Below the pieces are notes generated by a model that ran no database searches, was not told the DNA's origin, and was given only the letters and a program-made list of their open reading frames with translations. DNA of 62,201 nucleotides from Kofleriaceae bacterium (GTDB lineage Bacteria; Myxococcota_A; Polyangia; Haliangiales; Haliangiaceae). Positions 47,098 to 57,135 of the stretch are shown piece after piece. Positions within the stretch are counted from its first letter, which is position 1; every line of letters starts with the position of its first letter. Where the stretch lies: contig JAGPCY010000050.1 in the NCBI GenBank assembly GCA_018057825.1, forward strand, positions 1 through 62,201, written 5' to 3'. Made by a program: the position numbers and the translations under genes.

Positions 47098-48960
47098 CTA
47101 GCGGCGGCGCAGGGTGCCGGCGGCGTCCTCGACGATTCGACGACTGTTGGCGGTGGTGGGGCTGGTCCCTGAGGCGGTGCTGATCCGGAGGAGGCCCGCG
47201 CCGCCACCTCCGCCGGCCTGCGCGGTGCCGTTGGTCGCCGTCGCGTTACCGCCAGCGGGGGCTCCCTCATGGCCACCGGCGCCGCTCGTACACGTCGATC
47301 CGCCGCAGGCGACCGGCGCAGCGAAGGTGCCAGGGCCCGTCGGGCCATCGTTGCCGAAAGTGCACACGCCCCCGTCCGCGGCCGCCCCGCTGCCTCCGCG
47401 CCCCGCGATGAAGCCACCGACCGCGATGGCGGCCGTCGGCGATTCCATGACGACCGTCCCCCCGCCACCAGCCCCGGAAGCGCCAGAGGGCGGACCGCCG
47501 AGCTGCCAACAGATCCCGCCGGCTCCTGAAACGTCGATCGCCCCGGTGCTCTGCAGTGCGATGCGGCGCCTGCTGACGAGTTGAATCGCCCCACCGCCAG
47601 GACCTGGCACGAACGTGTCACATCCGCCGCGCAGCGGAGATAGGAACGGAAACAGACCGCGTTGCCCCCCGGTGCTCGTGGAGGCGACCGAATGGCCACC
47701 ATTGGCATTCGGAGCAGCGCCGGCACCACCGCCGATACCGCGGTCGCCGAGCATGCCGCTACAGATGGGATGCTGTGTTGTGCTCCCGCTGGGGACGACG
47801 TTGCTTGCCCTCGCAGCCACCTCGATCGTGCCGGCGAGCACGATGTCGAACTCCGAGGCGATGGCCAACGCAGGCGCCCCTCTGGATCGCAGGAGCGCGC
47901 CAGCGCGCAAGGTGAAGCTCCTCACCATGAGGACGATGATGTCCGGGGCCTCGGACTGCATCAGACGCAACGCGGGGATCGATACGGGCTGACCGTCGGT
48001 GTCCGTGACGACGATCTCGTGGCGAGTCGCATCGAACGCGTTGGTGTTGATCGTGATCGTCCCGGCCGTGTTGTTGCCGAGCCGGGGCAGGACGAGATCG
48101 ACGCCGGACGGGCTGACGGCTGGGTGATCGAGGGCGGCGTTCAGGCCGTTGGTGGCGTCGACGTCGTTGCACCGAGGCTCGGTGGCGTGGCAGCCGAGCG
48201 GGCACAGGTAGTCGTTCATGACCAGGGTCGTCGCGGTGCCGTCGGGGGCGCCGTTGGGCACGAGGTACGAGACGTAGTTGCCCTCGGCGTCGCACTGGGT
48301 GAAGCGCCCGAGGGTGCAGGTCTGGGTCGACGGCACGCAGGTCGAGCGCAAGAACGTCACGGTGGTCGCCCGCGGTCCCCCGAGGGCCGGCAGGGTGCAC
48401 GGCATGGTCGAGCAGTCGCCGGTGACCGTCGACACGCGATCGTTGGGCGTGGCCGGGTTCGCGGTCAGGGTGACCTCGGCGCCGGCGTCGAAGAAGGCGT
48501 TGCAGGTGCCGCTGGCGCAGGCCAGGCCGGCCGGCGTCGAGGTCACCGTGCCCTGCCCGCCGTCGGTGGCGACCAGGGTCACCGCGACCTGGTGCTGGAG
48601 GCGCGCGCCGTGGGTCACCACCCGCTCGACGTCGGCCACGACCTCGCAGGTCGCGGCGGTGCCGCGGCTGGCGCAGTCGCCGCCCCAACCGTCGACGACG
48701 ACCTGGGAGCCGGCCCCCACGGTGTCGGCGGCGTAGGTCAAGGTGACGCGCTGACCGACCGGCACGTCGACGGCGCAGGTGCCGACGTTGCCCGTGGCGC
48801 AGTCGACGCCGCCCCCGGTCACGCGGCCCGGCCCGCCGCCGATGAGCGTCACGGTCAGGCGCGCGGTCGGCGGCCCGTCGATGGGCTGCTTGTCCACGGG
48901 CGGGTCGAACTTGCAGCTTCCGAGCGCGAGCCCGAGGCCCGCCGCGATCCACACGTTCAT
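47098..48960 (-). CDS. Large lipoprotein with bacterial repeat domains and Gly-rich beta-helix
   Basis: A 620-residue lipoprotein. The leader ends in LALGSC (Cys16), followed by a short PIDGPP spacer. Residues about 30-215 hold two or three InlB-like bacterial repeats (VPVGQRVTLTYAADTV; GTVTSTPAGLACASGTC with AEVTLTANP). A Cys-rich stretch is next. The last 300 residues are Gly-rich with regular strands (GGGAIQLVSRRRIALQSTGA), resembling a beta-helix. The ATG at 48960 follows a -10-like box by eight bases; the longer frame to 49281 crosses the SRPBCC gene. Probably a surface protein. Function unknown. Confidence 0.75.
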   Translation of the reverse strand: MNVWIAAGLGLALGSCKFDPPVDKQPIDGPPTARLTVTLIGGGPGRVTGGGVDCATGNVGTCAVDVPVGQRVTLTYAADTVGAGSQVVVDGWGGDCASRGTAATCEVVADVERVVTHGARLQHQVAVTLVATDGGQGTVTSTPAGLACASGTCNAFFDAGAEVTLTANPATPNDRVSTVTGDCSTMPCTLPALGGPRATTVTFLRSTCVPSTQTCTLGRFTQCDAEGNYVSYLVPNGAPDGTATTLVMNDYLCPLGCHATEPRCNDVDATNGLNAALDHPAVSPSGVDLVLPRLGNNTAGTITINTNAFDATRHEIVVTDTDGQPVSIPALRLMQSEAPDIIVLMVRSFTLRAGALLRSRGAPALAIASEFDIVLAGTIEVAARASNVVPSGSTTQHPICSGMLGDRGIGGGAGAAPNANGGHSVASTSTGGQRGLFPFLSPLRGGCDTFVPGPGGGAIQLVSRRRIALQSTGAIDVSGAGGICWQLGGPPSGASGAGGGGTVVMESPTAAIAVGGFIAGRGGSGAAADGGVCTFGNDGPTGPGTFAAPVACGGSTCTSGAGGHEGAPAGGNATATNGTAQAGGGGGAGLLRISTASGTSPTTANSRRIVEDAAGTLRRR

Positions 48961-48968
48961 CACGTCCC

Positions 48969-48974
48969 ATCCTA
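48969..48974 (-). promoter_or_regulatory. -10-like box, leaderless arrangement, Gly-rich lipoprotein gene
   Basis: On the minus strand TAGGAT lies eight bases before the ATG at 48960. No ribosome-binding site is apparent. Confidence 0.4.
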
Positions 48975-49001
48975 CCGCCGGGAGGCCGCGCGCGGCCAGC
49001 G

Positions 49002-49472
49002 CTACCCGCCGGCGAGCTGCGCCTCGAGGCGGGCGTAGCTGGCCTCCATGCCGTGCTCCATGCCGGTGGCGAGCATCGCGGTCCGGGTCTCCGCGTCGGG
49101 CAGGCTCATGCGCATCGTGAGGAGCGTGCCGTCGCCGTCGGCGGCGAACACGGTCTCGACGCGGTTGTCGGGAGTTGGATCGGGCAGGTGCATGCGCTCG
49201 ACGTGGACCGTACGGTGCGGCGCGTCGACCTCGAGGAACTCGCCGGTCAGGTAGAAGCCGTGGCCCTGCCCGTCGGTCCACTCGTAGCGGATCGATCCGC
49301 CGGGCCGCGGCTCACAGATGCACACCGGCATGGTCCAACCGTCGGGGCCGAGGCACCAGCGCTGGAGCAGCGCCGGCTCGACGTGGGCGCGGAACACCGC
49401 GGCCGGCGAGGCCGCGAAGCGGCGGGTGACGACGACGACGGCGTCGCCCTCGGTGCGAAGTGACAGGGTCAT
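49002..49472 (-). CDS. SRPBCC / AHSA1-family protein
   Basis: A 156-residue cytoplasmic protein of the START-like AHSA1 group. It shows the N-terminal VTRRFAASPAAVFRAHVEP strand-helix, the central GGSIRYEWTDGQGHGFYLTG and the C-terminal long helix ending YARLEAQL. These proteins bind hydrophobic ligands; members are commonly paired with an ArsR repressor, but none is adjacent here. The ATG at 49472 has AAGGA seven bases upstream and a well-formed promoter further up. Ligand unknown. Confidence 0.88.
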   Translation of the reverse strand: MTLSLRTEGDAVVVVTRRFAASPAAVFRAHVEPALLQRWCLGPDGWTMPVCICEPRPGGSIRYEWTDGQGHGFYLTGEFLEVDAPHRTVHVERMHLPDPTPDNRVETVFAADGDGTLLTMRMSLPDAETRTAMLATGMEHGMEASYARLEAQLAGG

Positions 49473-49534
49473 GGGGCGGTCCTTTCGGGCCCCGCCGCGC
49501 GACCTCGTGCGAGGCCGGGGCGAAGCAGGATGGT

Positions 49535-49563
49535 TATATAACGCATTTGCTATACGATGTCCA
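49535..49563 (-). promoter_or_regulatory. Strong sigma70-type promoter of the SRPBCC gene
   Basis: On the minus strand TGGACA (49563-49558), a 17-base spacer and TATATA (49540-49535). It sits in a conspicuous AT island. An imperfect inverted repeat of TATA and GCA elements spans it, a possible repressor site. Transcription would start near 49528, about 55 bases before the ATG. Confidence 0.65.
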
Positions 49564-49615
49564 CGGCCAAGCGCGCTGCGGCCGCAGCCACGGCCGCGAA
49601 GCCGCGAAACCCAGG

Positions 49616-51136
49616 TCAGCGGTCGTCCGGGATGCCGTCGCAGTCGCGGTCGCCCAGGATCTTGGGTCGACCGTTCGGACATAGATCGCGCGCCGCGCTG
49701 CCGCTGCCCGCGCCGCTGCCGCTGCCGCTGCCGCTGCCGCTGCCCGCGCCGCTACCGCCGCCCGCGCCAGCTCCGCCGCTGCCGCTGCCCGCGCCATCTC
49801 CGCCGCTGCCGCTGCCGCGACTTCCGGAACCGGTCGCTACGCCACTCGAACCGCGCCCGCTGCCCCGCCCACTGCCGCGCCCACCGCCGGCCGGCTCGCG
49901 CCGCGCATCGCTGCCCCCGCCGGCGTCGACCGGCGCGTCGACCACCCCGGCGTCGACTGGCGCGTCGATCCCCCCGGCGTCGACCGGCGCGTCGACCACC
50001 CCGGCGTCGATCGCGCCACCGCCGCCCGCGCCGCCGCCGCCCCCACCGCCACCGCCACCGACCCCACCGGCGCCGACCACGATCGCGATCGCCACCCCGA
50101 CCCCGCCGATCGCAGCGACCAGGGCGATGATCGACGCGCGCTTGCGCAGCGCCGTCGCGCCGCGCCGCGCCCCCGGCGGCCGCACCGAGGTCGCGCGCGA
50201 CAAGGTCGTCGCGTTCATGAGCGCCAGCGCGCCCTCGCCGCGGGCCTCGACCGTCGGCCCGACCTGGACCCGACCGACGGCCGCGGCGATCCCCGCCGCC
50301 CCCGCCGAGCCGAACGGCGCGATCGCCGCCGCCAGGGCGGCGACGTCCCGCCAGCGACGGCGCGGATCCTTCTCGAGGCAGCGCATCACCGCGTCGGCGA
50401 ACCCGCGCGGCACCGTGGCCGGGATCGCCGGCACCGGCTCGGTCGCCACCAGCATCGCCAGCTCAGTGATGGTCTGGGCCTCGTAGGGCCGCCGCCCCGA
50501 CACCAGCTCGTAGAGCACGACCCCGAGGGACCACAGGTCGGCGCGCGCGTCGACGTCGCGGGCGCTGCGGAGCTGCTCCGGGGACATGTAGCCCGGCGAG
50601 CCCATCACCGCGGCCGACTCGGTGATCGCGGCGTCGCCGGCCCCACCGGCCTTGGCGATGCCGAAGTCCATGACCTTGACCAGCGGCGAGCCGTCGGGGC
50701 GCCGGGTCAGAAACAGGTTGGCCGGCTTGAGGTCGCGGTGCACGAGGCCCGCGGCGTGGGCCTCGACCAACCCGAGGCAGGCCTGCAGCACGTAGTCGAC
50801 CGCGACCGCGACCGGCATCGGACCGTTCGACGCCAGGGCGCTCGCGAGGTCCTGGCCCTCGAGGTACTCCATGACGATGTAGGGCCCATCGCTGGAGGTG
50901 CCGACGTCGACCACCTTACCGACGTGCTCGCCGCGCAGGCGGCAGGCGGCCCGGGCCTCGCGCAGGAACCGCTCGACCAGCTCGCCATCGCGCGCCGCCT
51001 CCGGCCGCAAGAACTTGAGCGCGACCCGCTGTCCGAGCTGCAGGTGGGTGGCGGCCACGACCACGCCCATACCGCCGCGCCCGAGGACCCGCTCGACCCA
51101 GTACTTCTCGGCGACGACCGCGCCAGGCTCGATCAC
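49616..51136 (-). CDS. Transmembrane Ser/Thr protein kinase with Gly/Ser-rich external region
   Basis: A 506-residue kinase, GTG start. The kinase domain is at about 12-275: GRGGMGVVVAAT, Lys41, HRDLKPAN (133-140), DFG at 157-159 and GSPGYMSPEQ, all intact. A membrane helix lies at about 335-356. The external part is low complexity: a poly-Gly run, a nine-residue repeat (DAGVVDAPV) and Ser/Gly stretches, ending in a calcium-binding-like DRDCDGIPDD motif as in thrombospondin type 3 repeats. The chain could reach a cell-wall or outer-membrane ligand. A promoter with good elements places its start codon near the transcript end. Confidence 0.93.
   Translation of the reverse strand: MIEPGAVVAEKYWVERVLGRGGMGVVVAATHLQLGQRVALKFLRPEAARDGELVERFLREARAACRLRGEHVGKVVDVGTSSDGPYIVMEYLEGQDLASALASNGPMPVAVAVDYVLQACLGLVEAHAAGLVHRDLKPANLFLTRRPDGSPLVKVMDFGIAKAGGAGDAAITESAAVMGSPGYMSPEQLRSARDVDARADLWSLGVVLYELVSGRRPYEAQTITELAMLVATEPVPAIPATVPRGFADAVMRCLEKDPRRRWRDVAALAAAIAPFGSAGAAGIAAAVGRVQVGPTVEARGEGALALMNATTLSRATSVRPPGARRGATALRKRASIIALVAAIGGVGVAIAIVVGAGGVGGGGGGGGGGAGGGGAIDAGVVDAPVDAGGIDAPVDAGVVDAPVDAGGGSDARREPAGGGRGSGRGSGRGSSGVATGSGSRGSGSGGDGAGSGSGGAGAGGGSGAGSGSGSGSGSGAGSGSAARDLCPNGRPKILGDRDCDGIPDDR
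49921..50010. repeat. 27-bp tandem repeat inside the kinase gene
   Basis: Three 27-base units (49921-49947, 49948-49974, 49975-50001) plus a partial fourth encode DAGVVDAPV-type nonapeptides in the external linker of the kinase. Units 1 and 3 are identical; unit 2 differs at a few bases. Likely to vary in number between strains. Confidence 0.8.
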
Positions 51137-51145
51137 GGCGCCAAC

Positions 51146-51174
51146 AGTCTACGGAGCACCCGATCGAACCACAA
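51146..51174 (-). promoter_or_regulatory. Promoter of the transmembrane kinase gene, leaderless arrangement
   Basis: On the minus strand TTGTGG (51174-51169), a 17-base spacer and TAGACT (51151-51146), then nine bases to the GTG. It occupies the 48-base gap between the TPR gene and the kinase gene, so the kinase can be expressed on its own. Confidence 0.55.
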
Positions 51175-51184
51175 GAGGCGGCGA

Positions 51185-51946
51185 CTACGCGACCCGCGCG
51201 ACCGCGTCGCGGGCGCGATGACGGCCGTGATAGGCCAGCGAGGCCCACTCGATCTTGGGCTCGCTGACGAAGCCCAGGGCCACCGCCGCGGCGCCGAGCC
51301 GGACCCCGGTCGAGCGCTTGTAGGCCAGGGCGGCCTTGAGCTGGACCGGCGACAGGAGCCCGCACGCGACCAGGTGCTGACCGAAGCCGGCGGCCACGGG
51401 CAAGGGCGGCGATGGCGCGCGCGGACGCCGCACCCCGGGGGCGCTGCCCTCGGCCCGGATCGGCAAGACCAGCGGTCGGGGTCGAGGAGCGGCGATCGCC
51501 CGCGGCGGGGCCGGTCGCGGCCGCTCGCGCCGCCCGCGCCGCTGGGTCAGGCCGTCGACCAGGCCGAGCCACTCGCCGGCCTCGTGGTCGTCGCGATCGA
51601 GGCGCAGGGCCTCGCGCAGAAAGACCCGGGCCGAGGCCAGCTCGTCGTAGCGCAGGGCGAGCTGACCGAGCAGACGGTAGGCCGGGCCGCAGTGGGGCTC
51701 GGCCTCGAGGCAGGCCCGGATCTCGAGCTGCGCCTCGGCGTCGCGCCGCAAGGCCAGGAGGCTCCGCGCGGCCAGGAGCCGGAGGGCCACCACGGAGCGG
51801 TCGGTCGGCGCCAGCTCGGGGATCGCGCCCGCGCACACCGCGGCCGCGCCCGGGAACTGCCCGGCGGCGAACAGCTCACGGACGGCGGCGACGATGGCGA
51901 CCGAGTCCACCGGCGGCGGAGAAGCAAGGACCCGGCCAAGGTCCAC
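51185..51946 (-). CDS. TPR protein with C-terminal GspE N-domain-like region
   Basis: A 253-residue cytoplasmic protein, GTG start. Residues about 15-130 are TPR-like helical pairs (AAVRELFAAGQFPGAAAVC; LRRDAEAQLEIRACLEAEP; ELASARVFLREALRLD). After an Arg/Pro linker, the last 60 residues (FGQHLVACGLLSPVQLKAAL, then GVRLGAAAVALGFVSE) resemble the small N-terminal domain of type II secretion ATPases. No ATPase is attached, so it may be an adaptor. It is divergent from the exported TPR operon at 52028 and upstream of the kinase. The alternative is an unclassified TPR protein. Confidence 0.7.
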   Translation of the reverse strand: MDLGRVLASPPPVDSVAIVAAVRELFAAGQFPGAAAVCAGAIPELAPTDRSVVALRLLAARSLLALRRDAEAQLEIRACLEAEPHCGPAYRLLGQLALRYDELASARVFLREALRLDRDDHEAGEWLGLVDGLTQRRGRRERPRPAPPRAIAAPRPRPLVLPIRAEGSAPGVRRPRAPSPPLPVAAGFGQHLVACGLLSPVQLKAALAYKRSTGVRLGAAAVALGFVSEPKIEWASLAYHGRHRARDAVARVA

Positions 51947-52027
51947 GGCGCCGGGTCCGCGCGGTTACCGCACGTGGGCTGGCGGCCGGGGTCGCCACCC
52001 CGAGGCCTGGCCTCCCCGTCGAGGGCC

Positions 52028-53005
52028 ATGCATACTCTCGCGGTGCGGGTCTCGGTCCTCGCCCTCTGCGCTACGCTGGGCCTCGCGGGCGCGGCCCAGG
52101 CCGACATGATGCCGGTGCCGCCGCCGGTGCCGCCGCCGGCGGACTTCTGGGCCCGGGCGATCGAGGTCCGCTCGCCGCAAGCGGTCGAGCTGCACCAGCA
52201 CCTGGCGACCGCGCTGCGCACCCTCGAGGAGCCCTGGGGCTCCACCGATCGCCTGCGGGTCGAGCTGGTCCGCCGCGCCGATCGAGTGGCCCGGATGCTG
52301 GTCGCGCGCTACCCGACCGACCCGACCTCGCTCTACTACGCCGGCGCGTTCGCCGATCTGACCGGCCGGAGCGATCTAGCCCTCGGCTGGCTCACCGAGG
52401 CGCGCGAGCGCGCGCCGGCCAGCGCCCTGGCCGGCGACGCCGAGCTGCGGCTAGGGCTCCTGGCGCTGCGCCGCGGCGACCTCGAGCGCGCGATCGCCTG
52501 GCTGCGTCCGCTCACCGCGGTCAGCCGCGATCGCGACGGCCAGGTCCGCGCCAGCATCGCCCTGGCCTTCGCCCACGAGGCGCAAGGCGACACCGCGGCC
52601 GCGATCGCGGCGCTGCGTGTCCTCGACAACCCCACCTCCGACGACCCCGGCTCGCAGGCGATCGCCGTGACCCTCGCGGTGATCTACGACCGCGACGATC
52701 AGGTGACCAACGCCTTCGACCTCCTGGTCCGGCTGCGGCAGTTCGAGGAGGGCGGCGCGATCGCGATCGTCGATCGGACGCTGCGCGCGTATCCGCCGCC
52801 CTTCGCCCTCGACCGCGTCTACCTGCGGGCCCTGGCCTACGACGTGACCCCGGGCAGCGAGCGCGAGGCCCACCGGCTGTGGCTCCAGCTCGAGCAGTCG
52901 GGTGGGCCCCCCGAGCTCGCCGCCCGCGCGCGCGCCCATCGCCTGCTCCTCGACCGCACGCTGACCGAGGCGCGCCGGCCGCGCGCGCCGTCGAGGCCGC
53001 AGTGA
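52028..53005 (+). CDS. Exported TPR-repeat protein, first of three coupled genes
   Basis: A 325-residue protein with a signal peptide ending in AAQA near residue 25. The mature part is helical TPR (SLYYAGAFADLTGRSDLALGW; LGLLALRRGDLERAIAWLRP; FAHEAQGDTAAAIAALRVLD). It probably mediates protein contacts in the periplasm. Start is uncertain: ATG at 52028 or the in-frame GTG at 52043, which lies four bases after a TACTCT box; both give a signal peptide. The stop overlaps the next GTG. Function unknown. Confidence 0.75.
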   Translation: MHTLAVRVSVLALCATLGLAGAAQADMMPVPPPVPPPADFWARAIEVRSPQAVELHQHLATALRTLEEPWGSTDRLRVELVRRADRVARMLVARYPTDPTSLYYAGAFADLTGRSDLALGWLTEARERAPASALAGDAELRLGLLALRRGDLERAIAWLRPLTAVSRDRDGQVRASIALAFAHEAQGDTAAAIAALRVLDNPTSDDPGSQAIAVTLAVIYDRDDQVTNAFDLLVRLRQFEEGGAIAIVDRTLRAYPPPFALDRVYLRALAYDVTPGSEREAHRLWLQLEQSGGPPELAARARAHRLLLDRTLTEARRPRAPSRPQ

Positions 53006-54003
53006 CGCGCGCGGTCGCGATCGCGCTGGCCGGGGCCTTGGCCGGGGCCGCCATCCCGGCCCGCGCCGACGACAGCGTGTGGGCTGTCGCGACCCGCACG
53101 CCCGATCAGCTCCTGGCCGCGCGCAGCTACGCCGAGGCGATGATGGCCGGCGACGACGCCCTGGCCCTGGCCGCCGCCGCCGAGGTCGTCGCGCTCCGCG
53201 CCCGCCTGGTCGATCGAGCGCTCCGCCACTTCGCCGCCGCCAGCGCCGCCCGCCCCGAGGCGATCGCCCCCCACGTGCGGGCGGCCAGCGCGCTCCAGGC
53301 GTTCTTCGTCGAGTGCCGCCGGACCTTCGCCGCGCTGTGCGGGCGGCGCCTCGACGCGGTCCGGGCCCGGGCGCTGATCGCCGAATGGGACGCGATCGAG
53401 CGCAAGGCCCCGCTCGATCCGCGCCTGACCGAAGGGATCCTCTTCGATCGCGCGATCCTCCATACCAAGCTCGACGGCCCGGGCGATCTCGAGGCCGCGC
53501 GCGACACCTACCAGCGCCTGCTCGACCGCCTGCGCGGCCTGGCCCCCTACGACGCGATCGGCGACGCCCGCAACCGCCGCGCCACCATCCTGGGCAACCT
53601 CGCCGAGACCCACATGATGCTCGGCGATCTCGAGGCGTCGATCGAGGCCTACCGGATGGCCGAGGAGCTCGACCCCGACGTGTCGCGCGGGTTTGGCCTC
53701 GCGGTCGCGCTCGATCGCGACGACCAGGGCGAGGCGGCGCGGCAGGTGCTGCGCGGCCACGGCGACGAGGCCTTCGCGCGGTTCATCGAGCTGGTGACCT
53801 CGGGGAGGGTGTTCTTCGTGCCCGACGGCGAGGTCGCCTACTACCTCGGGATGGGCGCCGAGCTGGCCGGCGATCACCTGACCGCCCTCGAGCACTTCGA
53901 GGAGTTCGTGCGCAGCGGCGCCCACCCGCGCTATCAGCGGCGGGCGCGCGAGCACATCGCCGCGCTGCGCGCCCGACTCGCCGCGCCCGGGCGGCGACGG
54001 TGA
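53002..54003 (+). CDS. Exported helical TPR-like protein, second of three coupled genes
   Basis: A 333-residue protein starting with GTG at 53002 (GTGA junction). A signal peptide ends in ARA. The mature part is alpha-helical with TPR-like pairs (AILHTKLDGPGDLEAARDTYQRLL, split by a long loop; LAETHMMLGDLEASIEAYRMAEELDP; LGMGAELAGDHLTALEHFEE). It has only two nearby Cys (CRRTFAALC). Likely a periplasmic partner of its neighbours. Function unknown. Confidence 0.75.
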   Translation: MTRAVAIALAGALAGAAIPARADDSVWAVATRTPDQLLAARSYAEAMMAGDDALALAAAAEVVALRARLVDRALRHFAAASAARPEAIAPHVRAASALQAFFVECRRTFAALCGRRLDAVRARALIAEWDAIERKAPLDPRLTEGILFDRAILHTKLDGPGDLEAARDTYQRLLDRLRGLAPYDAIGDARNRRATILGNLAETHMMLGDLEASIEAYRMAEELDPDVSRGFGLAVALDRDDQGEAARQVLRGHGDEAFARFIELVTSGRVFFVPDGEVAYYLGMGAELAGDHLTALEHFEEFVRSGAHPRYQRRAREHIAALRARLAAPGRRR

Positions 54004-55310
54004 ACCTCCGCGCGTTCGCGACCATCGCGCTCGTCGCGGCGTCCGCCGCGTCGGCCCGCGCCGCGCCGCCCACCGACGACCCCGAGGCCGCCGCCGAGGC
54101 GACCAGCCGGTTCTGGGGCGACGCGGTCGACCCGACCGCGCCGCGCCGACGCGCCCAGGTGGCCGACGCCGTGCGGACGCTGCGCTTGACCAACCCCGAG
54201 CTGTCCGGGGTCGAGCGCGACCTGGTGGCGTTGACCGCGGCGGCCCCCGACGACGCCGACGCCTGGGGCTACCTGGCGCTGGTCGCCGAGCGACGTCGAT
54301 CGTGGCGCGTGTGCGGCCAGGCGCTGCGGGTCCTGTCGACCCTGGCCCCGACCTGGCGCCCCGATCCGTCGGCGATCCCGGGCCGAAGCCGGACCGCGAT
54401 CGCCCGATCGCCAGCGGTGGTCGAGGCGACCTGCTGGGCGCAAGCCCGGGCGTACCGCGAGGCCGCGGCGGTCATCGAGCGCGCGATCGATCGCGGCGAT
54501 GAGTCGCCGGACCTGTGGCTGGTCGCCGGCCAGGTCGCGATCGGCGAGGGGCGGCTCGCCGACGCGGTCGCGGCGCTCGACCGCGCCGGCGGCGGGTTCG
54601 CGCCGTGGCTCACCATCCTCGCCCTCGATCGGGCCGGCCGCGAGGTCGACCTCGCGGCCTTCCTGCCCAACCAGCTCGACGACCGCAGCCCGCCGTGGAC
54701 CAGCGAGCGCGGTCTGTTCACCGAACCCGGCGACGATGACTACGCCCTCGCGGTGGCGGCGCGACGCAAGGGCCGGCCCGAGCGCGCGCTGGTGTTCTAC
54801 CGACGCTACCTGGCCCGGGCCGAGCCGACAGCGCCGTGGCGGCCCGCCGCCGCGGCCTGGGTCGCGCGCCTCGCGCCGACGCCGCTGACCGCCAGCTTGA
54901 CGTTCACCGGCAGCGACGGCGACACCCGCGCCCGCGCCGAAGCGACGGCCGCCGTCGTGGCGGCCGCGCCGACCGTGGCGGCGTGCCTCGCCGACCTCCC
55001 GACCGCGCTCCTCGAGGTCTCCGTCACGGTGGTCGGGCCCCCGCCGCGGCCGATCGCGCTGAAGCCGTCCCCGTTCGCGGGCGCTCGCCCGACCGCCCGG
55101 CCCCACGGCGGCGGGCGGACGGTGACCGTGCTGGGCCCCGATCCGGGACGCGACGTCGTGCGCCTCGCGATCGCCCCGGTCGGCGACGGCGACGGCGAGC
55201 GCCGGAACGCGGCCCTGGCCTGCGCCGAAGCCGCGGCCAGGGCGATCGCGCTGCCGAAGCCGCGCCCCGGCGACTACCTGACGGTGCGCTGGCCGGCCCG
55301 GGCCCGCTGA
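54000..55310 (+). CDS. Exported TPR protein with AgmX/TonB-C-like C-terminal domain
   Basis: A 436-residue protein starting with GTG at 54000 (GTGA junction). The signal peptide ends in ARA. Residues about 60-290 are helical TPR-like. The last 120 residues read as beta strands with two conserved-looking Cys ([47 protein letters not shown]), a pattern like the AgmX/PglI or TonB-like C-terminal domain of myxobacterial motility proteins. That assignment is tentative. With the two preceding genes it forms a translationally coupled operon. Confidence 0.65.
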   Translation: MNLRAFATIALVAASAASARAAPPTDDPEAAAEATSRFWGDAVDPTAPRRRAQVADAVRTLRLTNPELSGVERDLVALTAAAPDDADAWGYLALVAERRRSWRVCGQALRVLSTLAPTWRPDPSAIPGRSRTAIARSPAVVEATCWAQARAYREAAAVIERAIDRGDESPDLWLVAGQVAIGEGRLADAVAALDRAGGGFAPWLTILALDRAGREVDLAAFLPNQLDDRSPPWTSERGLFTEPGDDDYALAVAARRKGRPERALVFYRRYLARAEPTAPWRPAAAAWVARLAPTPLTASLTFTGSDGDTRARAEATAAVVAAAPTVAACLADLPTALLEVSVTVVGPPPRPIALKPSPFAGARPTARPHGGGRTVTVLGPDPGRDVVRLAIAPVGDGDGERRNAALACAEAAARAIALPKPRPGDYLTVRWPARAR

Positions 55311-55429
55311 CGCCGCGCCGGCGCTCGCCGTCGGCGCCCGTCGACCCGCGCGCGCGCCGCGCGGATCGCGGGTTCGCGCTACAGTGCCGTCGGCGTCGAT
55401 CCACTCCACGGACGGCGACCGGAGTTCCC

Positions 55430-56274
<845 letters not shown>

Positions 56275-56278
<4 letters not shown>

Positions 56279-57135
56279 CCTACCGCCTCATCCGCGACCC
56301 AGCTGAGCTGCGCGCCCACGTCGACGACCTGCGCCGCGACGGCAAGGTCATCGCGGTGGTCCCGACCATGGGCTACCTCCACGAGGGCCACCTGTCGCTC
56401 CTGCGCGCGGCGCGGGCCCGGGCCGACGTCGTGATCCTGACGATCTTCGTCAACCCGACGCAGTTCGGCCCGACCGAAGATCTGTCGCGCTACCCGCGCG
56501 ACGAGGCCGGCGATCTGGCCAAGGCGGCGGCGGTTGGCCTCGACGTCGCGTTCTGTCCCGACGCCGCGGCGATGTACCCGCCCGGCGCCCAGACCGCGGT
56601 CACGGTCCGCGACCTCGAGCGGCCGCTGTGCGGCGAGCGCCGACCCGGCCACTTCACCGGCGTCGCCACGATCGTCACCAAGCTGTTCAACCTGACCCGC
56701 CCCCACCTGGCGCTGTTCGGCGAGAAGGACTACCAGCAGCTCGCGGTGATCCGCCGGCTGACCCGCGACCTCGACTTCGGGATCGAGATCGTCGGCATGC
56801 CCATCGTCCGGGAACCGGACGGTCTGGCCATGAGCTCGCGCAACGTCTACCTGACGCCGGCCGAGCGGGTCGCGGCGCGCGCGCTGTCGGCCGGCCTGGC
56901 CGCCGCCGCCGTCGCGGTCGCCGCCGGGGAGCGCGACGCCGCCGCGGTGGTCGCCGCCGCCACCGCGCCCTTGGCCGCCCAGCCGGCGATCCGGATCGAC
57001 TACGTCGAGCTGCGCGACGCCGACGACCTGACCGCGATCACCACGGTGACCGCGCCGGCGGTCCTGGCGATCGCCGCGTTCGTCGGCGCCACCCGCCTGA
57101 TCGACAACCGGGTCCTGACCCCGACCGTCACTTGA
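56275..57135 (+). CDS. panC: Pantothenate synthetase
   Basis: A 286-residue PanC starting with GTG. It has the nucleotide-binding HIGH-like motif in [17 protein letters not shown] and the KMSKS-like MSSRN, plus [16 protein letters not shown]. It joins pantoate and beta-alanine using ATP. Coupled to panB by a GTGA junction, the two form the pantothenate operon. Its last eight bases overlap the 3' end of the convergent zinc-ribbon gene. Confidence 0.97.

Noticed and set aside
49557-50486. + strand frame beside the SRPBCC promoter, considered as the missing ArsR regulator
   Set aside because: It encodes only Pro/Ala/Arg-rich sequence opposite the kinase gene and has no winged helix.
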